Source: Peptoniphilus_A olsenii
Lineage (GTDB): Bacteria; Bacillota; Clostridia; Tissierellales; Peptoniphilaceae
DNA length: 64,000 nt
Direction: 5' to 3'
Assembly: GCF_040545475.1 (NCBI RefSeq)
Contig: NZ_JBEPMA010000001.1
Span: 186,001 to 250,000, forward strand
Below are positions 39,652 through 48,349 of this stretch, piece by piece (the stretch's first letter is position 1; the number at the start of each line of letters is the position of its first letter). The position numbers and the translations under genes were made by a program. The notes beneath the pieces are model-generated. The model was not told the DNA's origin, made no database searches, and saw only the letters and a program-made list of their open reading frames with translations.

Positions 39652-40086
39652 ATGTTAGAAAATCTAGAAACTTATGATGTAAAGATTCTAAACTATATAA
39701 ATAAACACACAAAAGTACACATAAATGAAATTATGAAAAAATATCCGGATAAAAAATACTCAACTAAATATAGGTTGGATTGCTTAAGTGAACAAAACTA
39801 TTCAAGGCACTATAACGGCAGAATACAACTACCTATTGATAACACCTCATACCTAAATAAAGAATATGTTCATCTTGAAGACAAAAAAACTAAAGTTACA
39901 AGTTCAGAATTTACAGGTTATTATTACGTAAGCGACCTAGGTAAAAAATTTCTCCAAAACTATAAAACTACATCTCGGGAAAAACATATGTCAGAATTTA
40001 TTAGATCTTTCTTTTTTCCAATGCTCATAGCATTTCTAACAACCCTTCTTACAATATGGATAACCTCTTTAATACAATCACTGTAA
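39652..40086 (+). CDS. Membrane-anchored winged-helix-like protein
   Basis: The 144-residue protein has an N-terminal region like a winged helix (DVKILNYINKHTKVHINEIM, YYYVSDLGKKFLQN) and one C-terminal transmembrane helix (FFPMLIAFLTTLLTIWITSL). I chose ATG 39652, 9 bases after AAAGGAG. DNA-binding plus membrane anchor hints at a sensor or superinfection function; this is inference. Confidence 0.65.
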   Translation: MLENLETYDVKILNYINKHTKVHINEIMKKYPDKKYSTKYRLDCLSEQNYSRHYNGRIQLPIDNTSYLNKEYVHLEDKKTKVTSSEFTGYYYVSDLGKKFLQNYKTTSREKHMSEFIRSFFFPMLIAFLTTLLTIWITSLIQSL

Positions 40087-40225
40087 AAATGGTTGTCCCC
40101 ACTGAAACTATTAGCGGAATTAAAAAATTAAAAATTATCAAATACCACCAATCATCTCTATGAGCTATTAACTGATCAACAAATAATTCTACATCCAATA
40201 AAAAATCATCAAGTTTATCTCTCAC
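40049..40225 (-). CDS. Small membrane protein convergent with the 39652 gene
   Basis: From GTG 40225 the frame gives 58 residues: RDKLDDFLLDVELFVDQLIA then a long hydrophobic segment WWYLIIFNFLIPLIVSVG. GGAGGAG lies about 10 bases upstream. It overlaps the opposite gene by 38 bases, the same convergent layout as in the other pairs. Both members of this pair are membrane proteins. Confidence 0.55.
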   Translation of the reverse strand: MRDKLDDFLLDVELFVDQLIAHRDDWWYLIIFNFLIPLIVSVGTTIFTVIVLKRLSIL

Positions 40226-40253
40226 CTTCCGTACACTCCTCCTATTTGCAACT

Positions 40254-40472
40254 TTAACGATTGGTTATTCTACTATCAAAAAAAATTTTATTTACTTCAT
40301 CATTTGTTAAATCAAGAGCTCTAGCTAAATTATCTATTTCTGTTCTAGTAAATTCTCTCTCTCCTCTTTCTTTACGTGAATATGTCAATTCATGCACTCC
40401 AATAATATTTGCTAATTGTTTTTGAGACAATTCTTTTTCTATTCTAGCAATTCTTAATAATTTTAGATTCAC
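40254..40472 (-). CDS. XRE-family Cro-like regulator
   Basis: The 72-residue protein has KLLRIARIEKELSQKQLANI and IGVHELTYSRKERGEREFTR, an XRE fold. It is transcribed divergently from the CI-like gene across paired operators, the position of Cro. AGAGGTGATTAAG precedes its GTG start at 40472. Confidence 0.85.
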   Translation of the reverse strand: MNLKLLRIARIEKELSQKQLANIIGVHELTYSRKERGEREFTRTEIDNLARALDLTNDEVNKIFFDSRITNR

Positions 40473-40488
40473 TTAATCACCTCTTTGC

Positions 40489-40621
40489 TAACCAATTGTT
40501 AAATCTATTATACTAACCGTTTGTTATATTGTCAAGAGATTATTAAAAATTAATTATATATTTGGTTAGATTTGTTTACCAATTGGTATATTTTGTGTAT
40601 AATCTAATTACCAAAGGTTGT
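40489..40621. promoter_or_regulatory. CI/Cro-type switch with four operator-like sites
   Basis: Minus-strand promoter: TTGACA (40530-40535), 17 bp, TATAAT (40507-40512). Plus-strand promoter: TTTACC (40575-40580), 17 bp, TATAAT (40598-40603). Related sites: TAACCAATTGTTA (40489-40501), TAACCGTTTGTTA (40514-40526, in the minus spacer), TACCAATTGGTA (40577-40588, over the plus -35) and TTACCAAAGGTT (40608-40619, downstream of the plus -10). Confidence 0.8.
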
Positions 40622-40638
40622 ATTGGGAGGGGTTGTTA

Positions 40639-41013
40639 ATGGATACTTTAGGTAAAAGAATTTTAAAATTATTAAATGAAAAAAACTTGACTCAAAGAGA
40701 ACTTGCAAAAATAGTAGGTACTACGGAAGTATCTATCGGTAGGTATATAAATGATAAAAGAGAACCTAATGCAACAATGTTATCAGAAATAGCAAATGCT
40801 CTAAATGTTTCGTCAGATTATTTGTTAGGACGTTCAAATATACATAAGCCACTTGAAAACAAAACCTCAAAAACAAAAGAGCTAGAACAAGACTTCCCCG
40901 AAGGAATATCCGTACTATACAGAGCAAATCGAAAACTTACCCCTGAACAAAAAGAAATGATGCTTAGGATGATAAAGGCAACGTTTTTTGAAGATGAAGA
41001 AAATGAAAAATAA
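40639..41013 (+). CDS. CI-like repressor (XRE family)
   Basis: The 124-residue protein from ATG 40639 (GGAGGGG upstream) starts with an XRE domain, TLGKRILKLLNEKNLTQREL then GTTEVSIGRYINDKREPN. The C-terminal part lacks a LexA-type Ser/Lys protease, ending QKEMMLRMIKATFF. Induction would thus rely on another factor, probably the ImmA/IrrE protease encoded at 41976. Confidence 0.88.
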   Translation: MDTLGKRILKLLNEKNLTQRELAKIVGTTEVSIGRYINDKREPNATMLSEIANALNVSSDYLLGRSNIHKPLENKTSKTKELEQDFPEGISVLYRANRKLTPEQKEMMLRMIKATFFEDEENEK

Positions 41014-41130
41014 TATAAAATAGGAAAATACATATAAGTTATCCACATTTTATAAAAACTATTTACGATAATTAAAAGTTTATTTAAATCTATAAAAATG
41101 ATTGATTTTCTACTGAAAAGGATATACTAT

Positions 41131-41219
41131 ATATACACAACGTATAGTTGTATATACAAAAAGCAATCCTTGGAAGTAGCTCTCCCACCATATGGGAATG
41201 GGCGAAACCAAGGATTTTT
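41131..41219 (+). ncRNA. Structured leader RNA with pseudoknot-like core before the NYN gene
   Basis: A likely -10 TATACT lies at 41123-41128. ACAAC/GTTGT (41136-41140, 41146-41150) form a first hairpin. Then AATCCTTGG (41165-41173) pairs with CCAAGGATT (41208-41216), followed by five Ts. Inside, TCCCA (41183-41187) pairs with TGGGA (41193-41197); its loop CCAT (41188-41191) can pair with ATGG (41198-41201) as an H-type pseudoknot. The T run means this may also terminate as a short RNA. Confidence 0.55.
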
Positions 41220-41234
41220 GATTATGGAGGTAAT

Positions 41235-41912
41235 ATGAAAACAGCCATATTAGTTGATGGAGCATACTATAGAAAAATTACAAATTCAGTTTTTGGTCCT
41301 AGCAATCCCAAAAATACCGTTGATAAGCTCTACAAATATTGTATGAGACATTTATCTGAACGAAAAGATGATAAAACTACATATAATGAACTGTATAGAA
41401 TTTTTTATTACGACTGCCCCCCTACTTCGATAAATGTTTTTCATCCTTATCTTCAAAAAGATATTAACTTAGGCAAAACCGAAATTTATAAATGGATGAC
41501 AGAATTTATTATCGAAATGAAAAAACAACGTAAGGTTGCCTTAAGATTAGGAAACTTATCTGACTATGATTTAAATTATAATTTAAAGTTTTCAACAACT
41601 AAAAAATTATTAAATAATAAAATTAAAATAGACGACTTACAAGAATCGGACTTTCAACTTAATGTTAGGCAAAAAGGTGTTGATATGAAAATAGGGGTTG
41701 ATATTGCATCTCTAGCTTATAAAGAACAAGTTGACCAAATAGTATTAATTGCAGGCGACTCAGATTTTGTCCCAGCAGCAAAATTAGCTAGACGAGAAGG
41801 TATCGACTTTGTATTGGATCCGTTAGGAAGGAAAGTTAAAGATGATTTATTCGAACATATTGACGGGTTGAAATCAAGGGACGATAAATATTACAAGTTT
41901 AATAATAATTAA
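41235..41912 (+). CDS. NYN-domain (PIN-like) nuclease
   Basis: The 225-residue protein from ATG 41235 (GGAGGTAAT upstream) has the NYN/LabA pattern: AILVDGAYYRK, FYYDCPPT, KGVDMKIGVDIASLA and VLIAGDSDFVPAAKLAR. The acidic residues D8, D in GVDMKIGVD and GDSDF form the metal site of PIN-like RNases. It is preceded by a structured RNA with a terminator-like stem and followed by a terminator. Role in the prophage is unknown: defence, RNA decay or toxin. Confidence 0.85.
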   Translation: MKTAILVDGAYYRKITNSVFGPSNPKNTVDKLYKYCMRHLSERKDDKTTYNELYRIFYYDCPPTSINVFHPYLQKDINLGKTEIYKWMTEFIIEMKKQRKVALRLGNLSDYDLNYNLKFSTTKKLLNNKIKIDDLQESDFQLNVRQKGVDMKIGVDIASLAYKEQVDQIVLIAGDSDFVPAAKLARREGIDFVLDPLGRKVKDDLFEHIDGLKSRDDKYYKFNNN

Positions 41913-41946
41913 AAATATATTTAGGCTTAAGCCTTATATATTTTTA
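41912..41946 (+). terminator. Terminator after the NYN gene
   Basis: AGGCTTAAGCCT (41923-41934) is a perfect palindrome extended by AT pairs and followed by TTTTT at 41941-41945. Confidence 0.65.
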
Positions 41947-41975
41947 ATAACAAAGAACATATATTTTAAAAGAAC

Positions 41976-42545
41976 ATGAGTACATTAAATTACAATTTAA
42001 ACTATGCTGTTAGCATGGCTAACTATATCCACAACAAAATTAAATACGAAGAACAATTAGTACCTATAAATTTAGAAGATATTTTGAAATACAGACAAGA
42101 TATAACTGTAGTTAAAGAAGATTTACTAGGATTAGATGGATTTAGCATTCATAACAAAAATACTAATAAATACGTTATAGCTATTGATGATGTTAATTTT
42201 GACCTAACCAGGCAACGCTTTACTATCGCCCATGAACTTGGACATATTTTTCTAAAACATCATACAAAATATAATTTTTTGAATGACTATATAAAAGAGA
42301 AAGCTGCAGATGCATTTGCTGGAGAATTACTTATGCCAAAAGATATGATGTATTTGACAGCTAAATACCCAACAAATTATATTGTAAGTCTTTATGGAGT
42401 CAGCTATACAGCTTATGAAAAAAGAAAGGAATTTCTAAATGAAATGTATAATTTTTACTTGCAAACAGAGCATGAAAGGATGATAGCTTTTGAAGATTTA
42501 ATTAAATATACAAAACATTCAATACTATTGGGACAAAGTATATAA
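41976..42545 (+). CDS. immA: ImmA/IrrE-family metalloprotease
   Basis: The 189-residue protein has the zinc motif HELGH in RFTIAHELGHIFLKHH and the third ligand helix KAADAFAGELLMP. ImmA proteases cleave phage repressors after host DNA damage; the CI-like repressor two genes upstream is the likely target. No good ribosome site is seen before ATG 41976. Confidence 0.9.
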   Translation: MSTLNYNLNYAVSMANYIHNKIKYEEQLVPINLEDILKYRQDITVVKEDLLGLDGFSIHNKNTNKYVIAIDDVNFDLTRQRFTIAHELGHIFLKHHTKYNFLNDYIKEKAADAFAGELLMPKDMMYLTAKYPTNYIVSLYGVSYTAYEKRKEFLNEMYNFYLQTEHERMIAFEDLIKYTKHSILLGQSI

Positions 42546-42714
42546 ATAAAAATCAAGTGCATTAATTTTTATTTTCAACTCATAAATGTGAAATTCCCCT
42601 ATCCTGCTCCAACAGAATAGAGGAAATAAGGTTTTAGGCTTAAAATAAACCTGGTACACTTATATTATAGCTTAAAATCTGACAATAATAAAGAAAGGTT
42701 TTAGGTGAATAAGA

Positions 42715-43896
42715 ATGGTAACAAAAAATAGGAAATATGGAAATGGGAGTATTGTTGTACAAAAAAGAAATGGCAAAAAATACTATGTAGCAAAATTTAT
42801 TGTTGGCAAGGATGTAAATGGAGTACCAACCTATAAGACTAGAGCTTCTTACTCTTATGATGAAGTTTTAGAAAAAATGGAAAAAGCTAAAGAAGAATAT
42901 AGAAATAAAAATATCGTTTATGAAAAAGGGGCTTTATTTGGTGAAGCTTATAAAACTTGGATATTTACATTTAAAAAAGAACAAGTTACATCCACAACAT
43001 TTTTAAAATATTTTAACACCTATGAATTAAGACTTAAAGATTTTGATATAGCAAAAGTACCACTTGGCGAAATAACAAGTACAATGCTTCAAAATCATTT
43101 CAATAATTTAAGTGATAAATATTCGTCAAAGACTTTATATACTAGTCTAATGCACATAAAAACATTTTTTAAATACTGCACAGATGATAATAAATTAGGG
43201 TATAATCCGTCAAAATCCGTTAAAATATTTAGAAAAAAGGAAAAAGAATTTAATGATGCCTATTCAATTCAGGAACAAATTCAAATTTTAAAATCCTTAG
43301 ATTATACTAGTGGTGTAGACATTGCTATATTTTTAGGACTAAAAAGCGGTTTAAGACTTGGTGAACTTCTAGCTTTAACATGGGAAGATTATAAAGACGG
43401 TACCTTGAATGTTAACAAACAATATAATTTAAATATAAATATACTTCCAGATGGAACAAGAGAACGCAAATATGAAGTACTACCTTTGAAAACTAATAAG
43501 TCATATAGAGAAGTGCCACTTGATGATGAAACAAATAAAATCTTGAATAAGTATAAAGTATCTCAAGCAGAAATATTATTAAAAATTGGTAAACTCCAGA
43601 AACCTGAACAATTGATTTGCTGTAATGAATGTGGAGACTATTTATACAGGCAAAAGCCAACAAAAAGACTTGTTAAATTATGTAAAGAATTAAATATAGA
43701 ATATAAAACTTTCCACAAGTTACGTCATAGCTATATCTCAAACTTAAATGCGGCTCATATTGATCCAAAAATGGCACAAGAATTAGCTGGCCACGAAGAC
43801 ATAACAACGACATTAAACATATACACTCACGTCAATTTAAAACAAAAAAAGACAGCAGTAAATAAGGTGAATTTACTAGAATTGATGAGCGAGTAG
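42715..43896 (+). CDS. int: Tyrosine recombinase integrase
   Basis: The 393-residue protein has an AP2-like arm-binding N terminus (YGNGSIVVQKRNGKKYYVAK), a SAM-like core-binding domain and the catalytic set R in GLRLGELLAL, H..R in FHKLRHSYIS, H in LAGHEDITTTL and Tyr in IYTH. It contains an unusual CCNECGDYLYRQ insert before the H-R box. It points to attR, 65 bases away. AGGTG precedes the ATG. Confidence 0.96.
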   Translation: MVTKNRKYGNGSIVVQKRNGKKYYVAKFIVGKDVNGVPTYKTRASYSYDEVLEKMEKAKEEYRNKNIVYEKGALFGEAYKTWIFTFKKEQVTSTTFLKYFNTYELRLKDFDIAKVPLGEITSTMLQNHFNNLSDKYSSKTLYTSLMHIKTFFKYCTDDNKLGYNPSKSVKIFRKKEKEFNDAYSIQEQIQILKSLDYTSGVDIAIFLGLKSGLRLGELLALTWEDYKDGTLNVNKQYNLNINILPDGTRERKYEVLPLKTNKSYREVPLDDETNKILNKYKVSQAEILLKIGKLQKPEQLICCNECGDYLYRQKPTKRLVKLCKELNIEYKTFHKLRHSYISNLNAAHIDPKMAQELAGHEDITTTLNIYTHVNLKQKKTAVNKVNLLELMSE

Positions 43897-43961
43897 GAAA
43901 TTGAATTTCATATTTTAAAAATGAAACGTTGAAATTACAATGGTTGTAGAGGTTAGTTAGG

Positions 43962-44081
43962 GAGTCCTGCTACCCCTGCCATTGATTAAAATCTATAGTT
44001 AATGATTTTAAATTAAAAGTCGCTAGATTGGCTATTTATCAAAGTTTGTTGATTTTAAGCCATTAGCGACTTTATTTTTTA
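43962..44081. repeat. attR: 120-bp direct repeat of attL
   Basis: It matches 4357-4476 with one mismatch (44014). It contains the 3' 20 bases of tRNA-Trp and the terminator hairpin. Outside, weaker similarity with the flank of attL runs to about 44150. Confidence 0.95.
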
Positions 44082-44352
44082 AATTTATATTCTGTTATAT
44101 GCTGTTTTATTCATTCGAATACATTGTCATACATAATTATACCCTATGAATTTCATACTAATATTTAAATTTAATCTATTATTTTATTTAAGATAAATAT
44201 TTATTAAACTTTTTTTTATTAGATACTGGTATATTAAAAGTCGCTAAACATTGTAATTTCATTATCAGAAAATTATCATATTTAGCGATTTTTTGATTAT
44301 TAAAAAATTTTTTAATTTAAATGTTTTAAAAAAATTCTAAGTTAGAATTTCC
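44082..44352. other. AT-rich gap right of attR
   Basis: No gene is visible. It contains weak similarity to the phage side of attL (44082-44150) and the third terminator-like hairpin at 44236-44294. Confidence 0.5.
44236..44294 (+). terminator. Third, diverged copy of the tRNA-Trp terminator hairpin
   Basis: AAAAGTCGCTAAA (44236-44248) and TTTAGCGATTTTTT (44281-44294) form an 8-bp stem with a long loop and T tract. It shares the AAGTCGCTA arm with the att hairpins. Confidence 0.6.
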
Positions 44353-45111
44353 TCAGATACTCGACAATTCAAATAATATAATCTCAACTCTGTTAAATGT
44401 TCTTATGATTCTTCTAGAACCTAAACCTGAACTAATATATAACAGTGAATCATTTTTCTTATAAAGTCCTTTTGAAAATTCAGGAAAAAAATTAAAATCA
44501 TGATCAACTATCGCTCCTAGAAAAGGAATTCTTATCTGGCCTCCATGTATATGCCCTGATAATATTAAATCATAACTAGGAAAATTTCCATAGATGTAAG
44601 TTAATGGATCATGAATTAAAAAAATATTATAGTAATTATTCATTAATTTCAAATTACAATTTCTCTTTTTATAATTACAACCATAAATATTTATAGATTC
44701 ATTAACATTATAGAAATTATCTTCAAAGCTTTTGATATTAAACTTTTCCAAAACTTCATTAACCTGAGCATAAGAATTATTTTCATATTCATGATTACCT
44801 GTTATAAAATATATTTCTTTATCAAATATTGATAAAAATTCTTCCAATTTTTTTAAATCTTTACCACTACTATTTCTATTTATGATATCTCCAGTTAAAA
44901 CAAAAAAATCTGGATTAATAAGTTCTAAATCTCTTTTTAAATTCTTTAAATTAATAAAACTATTTAAATGATAGTCCGAAATTTGAACAAATTTAGTATT
45001 CTCAATAATTTTTTTAGAACTTATTTTCACCTTTATAATTTTATAGTATTTATTTTCATATATAAAATATAATACTATAAAAAAAAATACAATTAACAAA
45101 GCCATAGGCAT
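44353..45111 (-). CDS. Membrane-anchored metallophosphoesterase (YkuE-like)
   Basis: The 252-residue protein has an N-terminal anchor helix and the calcineurin-like motifs QISDYHLN, LTGDIINR, ITGNHEYENN and LSGHIHGGQIRIP. YkuE-type enzymes act on phosphoesters at the membrane or wall. It is the last gene of the polA-coaE block and its start lies 1 base after the coaE stop. Confidence 0.88.
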   Translation of the reverse strand: MPMALLIVFFFIVLYFIYENKYYKIIKVKISSKKIIENTKFVQISDYHLNSFINLKNLKRDLELINPDFFVLTGDIINRNSSGKDLKKLEEFLSIFDKEIYFITGNHEYENNSYAQVNEVLEKFNIKSFEDNFYNVNESINIYGCNYKKRNCNLKLMNNYYNIFLIHDPLTYIYGNFPSYDLILSGHIHGGQIRIPFLGAIVDHDFNFFPEFSKGLYKKNDSLLYISSGLGSRRIIRTFNRVEIILFELSSI

Positions 45112-45705
45112 CTACTTACCTAGAATAGAGTCAACTTGTTTTAGGGTTTCTTCAATTTTTCCACTATTATCAATTACAATATCGGACATTTCCTTTTTAT
45201 CTTCTACAGATATTTGTGAAGATATTTTATTCATAGCATATTTACGAGATATATTGTCTCTTGACATTAATCTATTAATTTGTGTTTCAACATCAGTGTA
45301 AACTAACCAAATTTCATCAAATATCAAATCGTACTTTTTGTTAATTTCTTTGTTTTCAAATAAAAGAGGTATATCTATGAATATCATCCCAGATAAGTTC
45401 TCAATCTTTTCTTTTATTACATGATATATTGCAGGAAACATGATAGAGTTTAAAATCTTTCTTTTATTTTGGTCTTTGAAAATTATTTCTGCAAGTTTTC
45501 TTCTATTAAGTTCGTTGTTAAAATATATATCATCTCCAAAATTTGATTTTATTTTTCGTATAATCTCTTTTTCATTAACAATATCTTTGGCAATCTTATC
45601 AGCATCTATTATATTATATCCTAAATCAATTAGATGTTTTGATACTAGGGACTTTCCAGTTGCTATTGAACCAGTAAGTCCTATTATTTTTTTATTTTGA
45701 TTCAT
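45112..45705 (-). CDS. coaE: Dephospho-CoA kinase
   Basis: The 197-residue P-loop kinase has GLTGSIATGKS, a DADKIAKDIV lid-base motif and FIDIPLLFEN. It phosphorylates dephospho-CoA in the last step of CoA synthesis. Overlaps polA by 14 bases, a common pairing. Confidence 0.95.
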   Translation of the reverse strand: MNQNKKIIGLTGSIATGKSLVSKHLIDLGYNIIDADKIAKDIVNEKEIIRKIKSNFGDDIYFNNELNRRKLAEIIFKDQNKRKILNSIMFPAIYHVIKEKIENLSGMIFIDIPLLFENKEINKKYDLIFDEIWLVYTDVETQINRLMSRDNISRKYAMNKISSQISVEDKKEMSDIVIDNSGKIEETLKQVDSILGK

Positions 45706-48349
45706 AAAGATTATTTCCTACATTCATATCTACAAGTATATCAACATTTAAATCAACTGCATTCTCCATGAGTTCTTTCATGATATTTTTGACTTCATCT
45801 ATTTCATCTAAAGATGTATCTACTACAAGCTCATCATGGATTTGTATTATTAATTTAGATTTAAGATTTCGCTTTTTTAGCTCTTGATATACTTTAACCA
45901 TAGCAATTTTTATAATGTCAGCTGCAGATCCTTGAATTGGCGTATTTAAAGCAATTCTTTCTCCAAAAGATCTTATATTAAAATTCTTAGCTTTTAACTC
46001 TGGAATATATCTTCTTCTATTTAAAATAGTTTTTACATATCCTTCTTTCTTACCTAATTCTATTCCACTATCCATATAATTTTTTATACCTACAAAATGT
46101 TGTAGATAATTATCTATATATTCTTTAGCAGCTTTTCGTGGTATATTAAGATTTTGTGAAAGCCCATAATCACTTATCCCATAAATTATACCAAAGTTAA
46201 CAGCCTTTGCATCTGATCTTTGATTCGTACTTACATCATCATAATTAACATGAAATACTTCCGATGCAGTTTTTCTATGGATATCCAACCCTTCTTTGAA
46301 TGCATTAAGCATTTCTTTATCATCTGCAAGTGCTGCCAAAACTCTAAGCTCAATTTGTGAATAATCTGCATCTACCAGTTGACAATTAGGTGAAGCCAAA
46401 AATGCTTTTCTAATTAATCTACCTTCTTCAGTTCTTATAGGAATATTTTGCAAATTAGGATCAGTTGAAGATATTCTTCCTGTAGCTGTAACAGTTTGAT
46501 TAAATCTTGAGTGAATTCTATTAGTCATTGGATTGATAACTGCTTTAAGCCCATCAATATAAGTGCTTTTTAATTTTGCTAATTTTCTATATTCGAGGAT
46601 GTTGGATATTATATCATCATCACCCTTTAATTTTTCTAGTACATCAGCGGAAGTTGAATATCCTGTCTTTGTCTTTTTTATCACTGGATAATCCAACTTT
46701 TCAAATAATATAACACCTAGTTGTTTTGGAGAATTTATGTTAAATTCCTCTCCCGCTTCTTTATATATTTGTGATTCTAATTTAACTATTTTATCTTTTA
46801 TTTGATTATCTATTTCATCTAATACAGATTTATCGGTATTAATCCCAACTAATTCCATGGAAGCTAAAACTTCAATTAATGGTAATTCCACGTCATTATA
46901 CAAAGAAAACATTTCTTGCTCTTTTATTTTTTGTATTTGAATTTCCATTAATTTATAACTAGCATTTAGCGTGAAAGTAAAGTAGTTAAATAAATCATCT
47001 TCTTCTAAATCTGAATATGTTTTTTTCTTAGCTCCTTTACCCAAAAGCTCTTCTTCATCTTTATAATCTCTATTAAAATATTGGTGCGACAATTTATTTA
47101 TATCATAATTAGATTGTGTTGAATCGAGAATATATTCGGCTATGGAACAATCATGTATATAATTTTTTAGTTCAATATAATTGTCAAGCAAAATAATTAT
47201 ATCTTCTTTTAAATTATAGCCTATTTTTTCGATATTCTTATCTTCAAAATACTCCTTAAGTTTTGCCATAATATCAGATGAATATTTTAAGAAAAAGACT
47301 TTTTCATCTTTGGGTTTTATCCCAATAAAAATGGGTTCTGTTCCTTCGTAAATTTTACCATCCGTAATAAACTTAAAAGCAAAAGATTTTTTTTCATTAA
47401 TAAGTTTTATTATCGTCTCAACTTCAGAAGAATAATTAAATTCTAATTTTTCTTTATCTATTTTTTCAGTCTCAGCTTTTCTGTACTGTTCTGGAAGCCT
47501 TTCTAGTATAGTATTAAATTCAAAATCACGATACATCTTAGATAATGCTTCATAATCATATTCTTGTATTTTAAAATCATCTAGATTTTCTTCTATCGGT
47601 ACATTTTTGACAATAGTTCCAAGCTTTTTACTCATAAATGCAGAAGTTTTACCATCTTCTAATTTTTCTTTAGTTTTTTTAGCTGTAACTTTATCCAAAT
47701 TATCATATAAATTTTCAAGTGTTCCGTACTCTCTAATGAATTTTAATCCTGTTTTTTCACCAATGCCATATACCCCAGGTATATTATCTGAACTATCGCC
47801 CATAAGTGCCTTTAAATCAATGAATTGAATAGGCTCGATACCATAGTCTTCCAAAACACTTTCTTCTGTGATTATATCCATTTCAGTAATGCCTTTTCTT
47901 GTTAAAAGAACTTTGGAGCTTTTATTAACTAATTGAAAATAATCTTTATCTCCAGTTAGTAAGTAAGATTCGATCCCTTCTTGTGTAGCAAGCTCTGATA
48001 AGGTTCCTGCAATATCATCAGCTTCATAAACTGGAGATTCAAGTATTTTAATATTCATATATTTTAAAATATCTCGCACAAGCGGAAATTGTTGTTCAAG
48101 TTCGTTGGGAGTTTTTTGCCTAGTACCTTTATAATCCTTATATAACTCTGTTCTAAATGTTTTTCCCTTCATATCAAAACAAACCACAATGTGAGTAGGC
48201 TTGATTTTATCAATTGAATTCTCAAGCATCATTACAAATCCATAAATTGCATTTGTATATAAACCACGCTTTGTTTTTAATAGAGGCAATGCATAAAATG
48301 CCCTAAAAAAAAGTGAACTTCCATCTATTATTAAAAATCTTTTATCCAT
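45692..48349 (-). CDS. polA: DNA polymerase I
   Basis: The 885-residue protein has a 5'-3' exonuclease domain (FLIIDGSSLFFRAFYALP, GDSSDNIPGVYGIGEKT), an exonuclease-like middle and the polymerase domain (RISSTDPNLQNIPIRTEEGR, VDADYSQIELRVLAALA, QIHDELV). The proofreading domain lacks the DxE motif (FAFKFITDG), so 3'-5' exonuclease is probably lost, as in Bacillus PolA. It serves gap repair and Okazaki fragment processing. Confidence 0.97.
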   Translation of the reverse strand: MDKRFLIIDGSSLFFRAFYALPLLKTKRGLYTNAIYGFVMMLENSIDKIKPTHIVVCFDMKGKTFRTELYKDYKGTRQKTPNELEQQFPLVRDILKYMNIKILESPVYEADDIAGTLSELATQEGIESYLLTGDKDYFQLVNKSSKVLLTRKGITEMDIITEESVLEDYGIEPIQFIDLKALMGDSSDNIPGVYGIGEKTGLKFIREYGTLENLYDNLDKVTAKKTKEKLEDGKTSAFMSKKLGTIVKNVPIEENLDDFKIQEYDYEALSKMYRDFEFNTILERLPEQYRKAETEKIDKEKLEFNYSSEVETIIKLINEKKSFAFKFITDGKIYEGTEPIFIGIKPKDEKVFFLKYSSDIMAKLKEYFEDKNIEKIGYNLKEDIIILLDNYIELKNYIHDCSIAEYILDSTQSNYDINKLSHQYFNRDYKDEEELLGKGAKKKTYSDLEEDDLFNYFTFTLNASYKLMEIQIQKIKEQEMFSLYNDVELPLIEVLASMELVGINTDKSVLDEIDNQIKDKIVKLESQIYKEAGEEFNINSPKQLGVILFEKLDYPVIKKTKTGYSTSADVLEKLKGDDDIISNILEYRKLAKLKSTYIDGLKAVINPMTNRIHSRFNQTVTATGRISSTDPNLQNIPIRTEEGRLIRKAFLASPNCQLVDADYSQIELRVLAALADDKEMLNAFKEGLDIHRKTASEVFHVNYDDVSTNQRSDAKAVNFGIIYGISDYGLSQNLNIPRKAAKEYIDNYLQHFVGIKNYMDSGIELGKKEGYVKTILNRRRYIPELKAKNFNIRSFGERIALNTPIQGSAADIIKIAMVKVYQELKKRNLKSKLIIQIHDELVVDTSLDEIDEVKNIMKELMENAVDLNVDILVDMNVGNNLYESK

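Larger units (their letters stand above)
4357..44081. mobile_element. Complete PBSX-like myovirus-type prophage in tRNA-Trp
   Basis: The element is bounded by 120-bp att repeats. It contains an integrase beside attR, a CI/Cro-type switch, recombination and replication genes, small and large terminase, portal, capsid, sheath, tube, tape measure, baseplate, fibre and lysis genes. Structural gene order follows Bacillus PBSX/skin xkd genes. No structural module is visibly missing, and the sheath and gpJ/gp25-type baseplate proteins imply a contractile tail. Whether it is inducible cannot be read from sequence. Confidence 0.95.

Noticed and set aside
42597..42624. 11-bp hairpin (with two G-U pairs in minus-strand RNA) between immA and int
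   Set aside because: No T tract, promoter or neighbouring minus-strand gene explains it; could be an integrase or Xis arm site, but evidence is insufficient.
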